A program made the translations under genes and the position numbers. A stretch of 64,000 nt of DNA, from assembly GCF_000346465.2 (NCBI RefSeq), contig NC_034014.1, positions 9,484,505 through 9,548,504 of the forward strand, read 5' to 3'. Of this stretch, positions 60,660-64,000 are shown in pieces (within the stretch, counting starts at the first letter, position 1; the number at the start of each line of letters is the position of its first letter). A model generated the notes under the pieces. The model made no database searches and was not told where the DNA came from. It was given only the letters and a program-made list of their open reading frames with translations. The stretch comes from Prunus persica. Taxonomy: Eukaryota > Streptophyta > Magnoliopsida > Rosales > Rosaceae.

Positions 60660-61068
60660 TGGATGTCTTTCTCAAAGAGAAATTGAGCTTACTCGCATCA
60701 AATCTATGTCCACAAGAAGAAGCTTGTCAACTAGCCTTCTCACTTCCTTGATCAAGCCTGATAGGACACTTAGTGCTTCTGAATACTCCTTGCTTTCCAT
60801 CAAAAGAGATGCAAGCCTGGCCTCCACTCGCTGTCGAAGGAAAGTTCGCTTCTCAGGGAAATCTGAAGATCAGATGTGCCTGATCCTCTGCTTGATTTTC
60901 TTGGCTAAGAAGATCCGTCAGATTTGTGATAGCCTCTTCCTTTATCCGTAGAGCTTCAGAAGAAGAAGATGGGTTTCAAGAATGCGATAAAGAATAGAAA
61001 TGGCTTCAGATGGCCTCTAAAGCATGAGCAATCGAATCAGTAGTTGCTGGGAGATATGATGAAGACAT
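60660..61068 (-). pseudogene. RPN6: Captured RPN6 (PSMD11) fragment in the complete CACTA
   Basis: Minus strand from the ATG at 61068 reads MSSSYLPATTDSIAHALEA, then, with shifts, SEAISILYRILE, PSSSSEALRIKEEAITNLTD, LLSQENQAED, RTFLRQRVEARLASLLMES and EVRRLVDKLLLVDIDL. It has the same composition and the same central jump as the copy at 13976-14391, so capture happened once, before the family multiplied. RPN6 is a lid subunit of the 26S proteasome; this piece covers part of its N-terminal third and is not functional as a protein. Confidence 0.88.
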
Positions 61069-61099
61069 TGTCAATGCTTTGAACTATACAAGTCCTGCA

Positions 61100-62725
61100 G
61101 AAAGATAAAGGACCAAACTGTTAAAGAAACTGAAACAACGGCGATTTTCTGTTCTACCGTCGTCTTTTCTCGTCGTCTATATTAAGGTAAGATGGCGGTA
61201 GATTTATAATTACCGACGTAGATTATTTTGTTAAACGTCGTTAAGTGTAATACAACCGACGTGGATTTTATTTTTAAATTATAAATAGAGTTTTTTTTTT
61301 CCGAATTCTTTCAGTTTTAATTTTCAATTACAAAGCGTGATAAATAGATTTTTCTTTCCCGAGGAAATTTAAAATGAGGGAAATTAATGTTCTAGAATTT
61401 GTAAACTAACAGGACGCAATATTACTAACCAGAGGAAATTATAAATAGATTTTGCTTTCCCGAAGAAATTTTAAATTAATTCAGTTTGAAACAACGACGG
61501 TTTTTTGTTATGCCGTCGTTTTTAACTAACACGACGCAATATTTGTTTTGCGACGTGGAATCTTTTCATTTAACGTCGTTAGGTTTAATATAACCCACGT
61601 GGATTTGAATTTTTAAATTATGAATAGAATTTTTTTTCCCGTGACCTTTCAGTTTATTTTTCAATTACAGTGCATTATAAAGAGAGTTTTTTTTCCGGAG
61701 GAAATTTAAAATGAAGGAAATTAATGTTCTGGAATATGTAAAGTTTCTTTTTTGGATGACAGATTTAAATAAAATAAGAATATAAAAACAACGACTGTTT
61801 TTGTATTACTGTCGTCGTTTTTCGTCGTCTTAAGTAAGACTAAGACGACGTAATATATTTGTTGAGCGATGTTGATTTGTTTTTTAAACGTCGTTAGGTA
61901 TAATATAACCGTCGTTGAAAATTGTCTCTCTGATTGCAAATTTGCAACGACGTTAGGTATAATATTTGTAGATACACAAACGCACACACATCATCAACTT
62001 CCAAAAAATTGTCTCTCTGATTGCAAATCTGTGTCATCTGTTAAGATTATGATGTGGAACAGAGTTCCATCTGGTAAGATTTCGTAACCCTTGGGATCTC
62101 AGAAAAATCTGATTATGTCGGCGGTTTTCTATATAAACCGTCATGGTTATTTCAATTCTTGTCATTAAGTAGATCTACCGACGTAGGATAAGAAAATCAA
62201 AGAAAAAAATTGTTAACAAAAATTCTTATTAAGACGACGGTTTAAATTAAAGGTACGACGTATAAAATGAATAAATACGACGTTAAATTTTATAGTACGA
62301 TTTAAAGATAACGTCGTAGAACTATACGAGAATGACATCGATATATTTATATTTTCCGTCGTTGTGCATTAATTTAATACGGCGATATTTTGTATTTAAT
62401 ACGGCGTTTTATACGAAAACCTCGTCGTGTTATTTTATGAGTAAAAACGGCGGCTTTTATTGAAATCGTCGTCTTTACTTTCTACGTCGGTCGATTCATA
62501 ACTTCTGTCGTTCTTTGTTAGCTTTGATTTTACATTGCGGAAATCTGTTTCAAATAGACGTCGGTTGTTTAATTAGGTACGTCGTTGTTTTTGAACAGCC
62601 ATTTGAATCTCCATTTTTTAGTTGTCTAAGGTAGTATTACACGACGGTGTTTTTAGAACCGTCGTCTTTTTAAAAACCACGACGGTTTTCACTTAGACCG
62701 TCGTTGTTTTCTGGTCGTCTTTTTC
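61100..62725. repeat. Subterminal CGTCG-type repeats, right end of complete CACTA
   Basis: Dense ACGACGG/CCGTCGT/ACGTCGG motifs, matching 12905-13960 of the truncated element in reverse. A duplicated ATTGTCTCTCTGATTGCAAA (about 61920 and 62010) marks an insertion of about 90 bp not seen in the truncated copy. Confidence 0.8.
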
Positions 62726-62811
62726 ACTTTTTGTAGTAGTGAAACTGGAAGATGTCTATCACTCTGAAACCTTTTCTTTTCTTATTACATAGGCTCATAG
62801 CCCAAAAAGCT

Positions 62812-63248
62812 GGGTTAATCGTTTTATTAGTCCCTGAATTTAGACCCAATTTGCATTTGAGTCCCTCAATTTCCAAAATGGTTTCCGTGGTCCTTTAACT
62901 TCACTTTCGTTAGCACAAATGGTCTTGTCGTCAATTTTGTTAACTTTTTCAGTTAAATGCAAGGGCAAATAAAAAACCAAAAAAAAAAATGAAAGTTTTG
63001 GGGGGAGTAGAAATTGAAATATAGGGGGAGAGAGAGAGAGTTTATTTTTAATTTTTATTCATATTTTAATCAATTTTGATACAAAACCATTTTGCCCATG
63101 CATTTAACAGAAAAGTTAACAAAATTGACGGCTGGACCATTTGTTTTAAATAAAAACTAAAGTTAAAGGACCACGGGAACCGTTTTGGAAATTGAGGGAA
63201 TTAAATGCAAATTGGGTCAAAGTTCAAGAACTAATAAAACGATTAACC
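62812..63248. mobile_element. MULE-type MITE (copy in A3)
   Basis: Equivalent of 5334-5849, shortened in the centre. The right TSD has mutated to CCGAAAAGCT, as in A2. Confidence 0.8.
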
Positions 63249-63312
63249 CCGAAAAGCTAAACAAACCACCAATGCTTATATAAATGGTCCAATCCAAAGT
63301 AAAAATTCATAA

Positions 63313-64000
63313 GCCCCGTTTGGTGGACCGGATTGGATTGATTAGGATAAGACTTCGAGTGTTGGATTGGGTTGGACTTTAAGTCCTCTGAGTTGTTCGG
63401 AAATGCTAGAAGAGCATCTCCAATAGTAGTAGCAAAAAAAACTCTTCAAATTGAAGTTTGTTAACCTACGTGGAAATTTGAAAAGCCTTATTTGCTATTT
63501 GAATAAAATTTACTCCAACAGACTCTTCAATTCAATGAATGCAAAATCATGAAAAAGAATGAAAAATATGAAAACAAGTGAAAAATGTCTATGTATTTAT
63601 TATATGAAAAGAGAAAAAAAAAAAAAAACATGTTTTTAACATTTTCAAGTAGGTTTTGTTTTGCCAAAGTAAAATTAAATGTTTGAAGAGCCAAAGTCAA
63701 CTTATCAGTCCTGAAGAGAAAGAAAGAAGTTGTAGCTTTGATTACTGAGGTTGAATAGGCTATTGGAGTGGGTTTTTCTGATGTAGCTCACCTATTTTAG
63801 AATTCCAAAGATGTTGAAGAGGCTATTGGAGATGCCCTAATGAGGGGGTTGTGTGAGGGGTTCGATCCCACTATCCAACAGGAGAGAGAAAATATTGGAC
63901 TTCAACTTTTTTTATAATTGAATGGTTGGATTGAATCCCTCATTGAACCCCCTCACCAAAATACCTCTCATTATAGAAGCGCCTTGAGTTGTTTGGTAGA
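63313..64000. mobile_element. GCCCCGTTTGGTGG element (A3), runs off the window
   Basis: Equivalent of 5914-6845, with the Tourist-like MITE at 63412-63835 inside. The right end lies beyond the window. Confidence 0.6.
63412..63835. mobile_element. Tourist-like MITE (copy in A3)
   Basis: Starts GAGCATCTCCAA and ends TTGGAGATGC; equivalent of 6013-6433. Confidence 0.65.

Larger units (their letters stand above)
50101..62741 (-). mobile_element. Complete CACTA (En/Spm) transposon, 12.6 kb
   Basis: Both ends carry the 14-bp perfect TIR CACTACTACAAAAA. The 3-bp TSD AAA lies at 50098-50100 and 62742-62744; empty versions of the site are in A1 (about 5256-5270) and A2 (about 17815-17830). In minus orientation the order is subterminal repeats, captured RPN6 fragment, 5' UTR exon, PF03004-Ulp1 gene, tnp2-type transposase gene, subterminal repeats. 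Both genes are broken, so the element cannot move by itself. CGTCG-type motifs pervade the whole element, not only the ends. Confidence 0.95.
44935..64000. repeat. Segmental duplication copy A3 (carries root-cap gene 2)
   Basis: Similarity to A1 starts near the motif CGTATATATGTACACAACCC (A1 about 31-50, A3 about 44945) and continues through the root-cap gene and its 3' flank. It resumes after the CACTA insertion at 62742 and runs to the window end. Copy-specific insertions are 45303-46574 and 50101-62741. The near-identity of the genic part indicates a recent duplication. Confidence 0.85.

Overview
The window reads as eukaryotic, AT-rich nuclear plant DNA. Genes have GT-AG introns, TATA boxes and AATAAA-type polyadenylation signals, and most of the sequence is layered transposable elements of typically plant families (CACTA/En-Spm, MULE, Ty1/copia, Tourist-like and hAT MITEs). 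A eudicot is likely; a rosaceous tree is a guess from general appearance only. I saw no bacterial, organellar, tRNA, rRNA or CRISPR features.

The backbone is a head-to-tail segmental array in three copies. Copy A1 runs from position 1 to about 12888, A2 from about 16956 to about 44930, and A3 from about 44935 to the window end. A1 and A3 each carry one intact two-exon gene for a secreted Cys-rich root-cap family protein (2463-3603 and 47057-48455), differing at only four of 326 residues. A2 starts inside what should be the 3' flank of this gene and has no copy of it. The join is the broken end of a CACTA transposon (12889 to about 16955). The simplest reading is that a CACTA element inserted in the tail of A1, and a later deletion ran from inside the transposon into A2, removing the middle gene.

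Elements inserted after the duplication can be dated by comparing copies, because an empty paralogous site often survives. They are: a minus-oriented copia-type LTR element (9144-12435, TSD TTGAG); a copia element with nearly identical LTRs but wrecked genes (21587-27945, TSD GATAT); a three-level nest of a Tourist/Harbinger-like element (29025-42185), a MULE-type MITE (31406-41786) and a 9.9-kb MULE (31867-41755); a Tourist-like element with an hAT MITE inside it (45303-46574); and a complete 12.6-kb CACTA element (50101-62741, TSD AAA).

The most interesting content is host-gene capture. Both CACTA copies carry the same fragment of a 26S proteasome RPN6/PSMD11 gene upstream of the transposon's own PF03004-Ulp1 gene. 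The MULE carries consecutive exons of a DUF1664 gene downstream of its left-end leader, facing the transposase gene that reads inward from the right end. All recognised transposition genes are damaged: the 12.6-kb CACTA lacks the tnp2 catalytic core and has two nonsense codons in its protease-like gene, the MULE transposase has a nonsense codon and an apparent frameshift, and the copia element lacks most of its reverse transcriptase. Simple and patterned repeats (62-bp hairpin minisatellite, purine-strand tract, AATAT arrays, a cluster of TATAGCC quasi-palindromes and a GAACTTC array) fill much of the rest.
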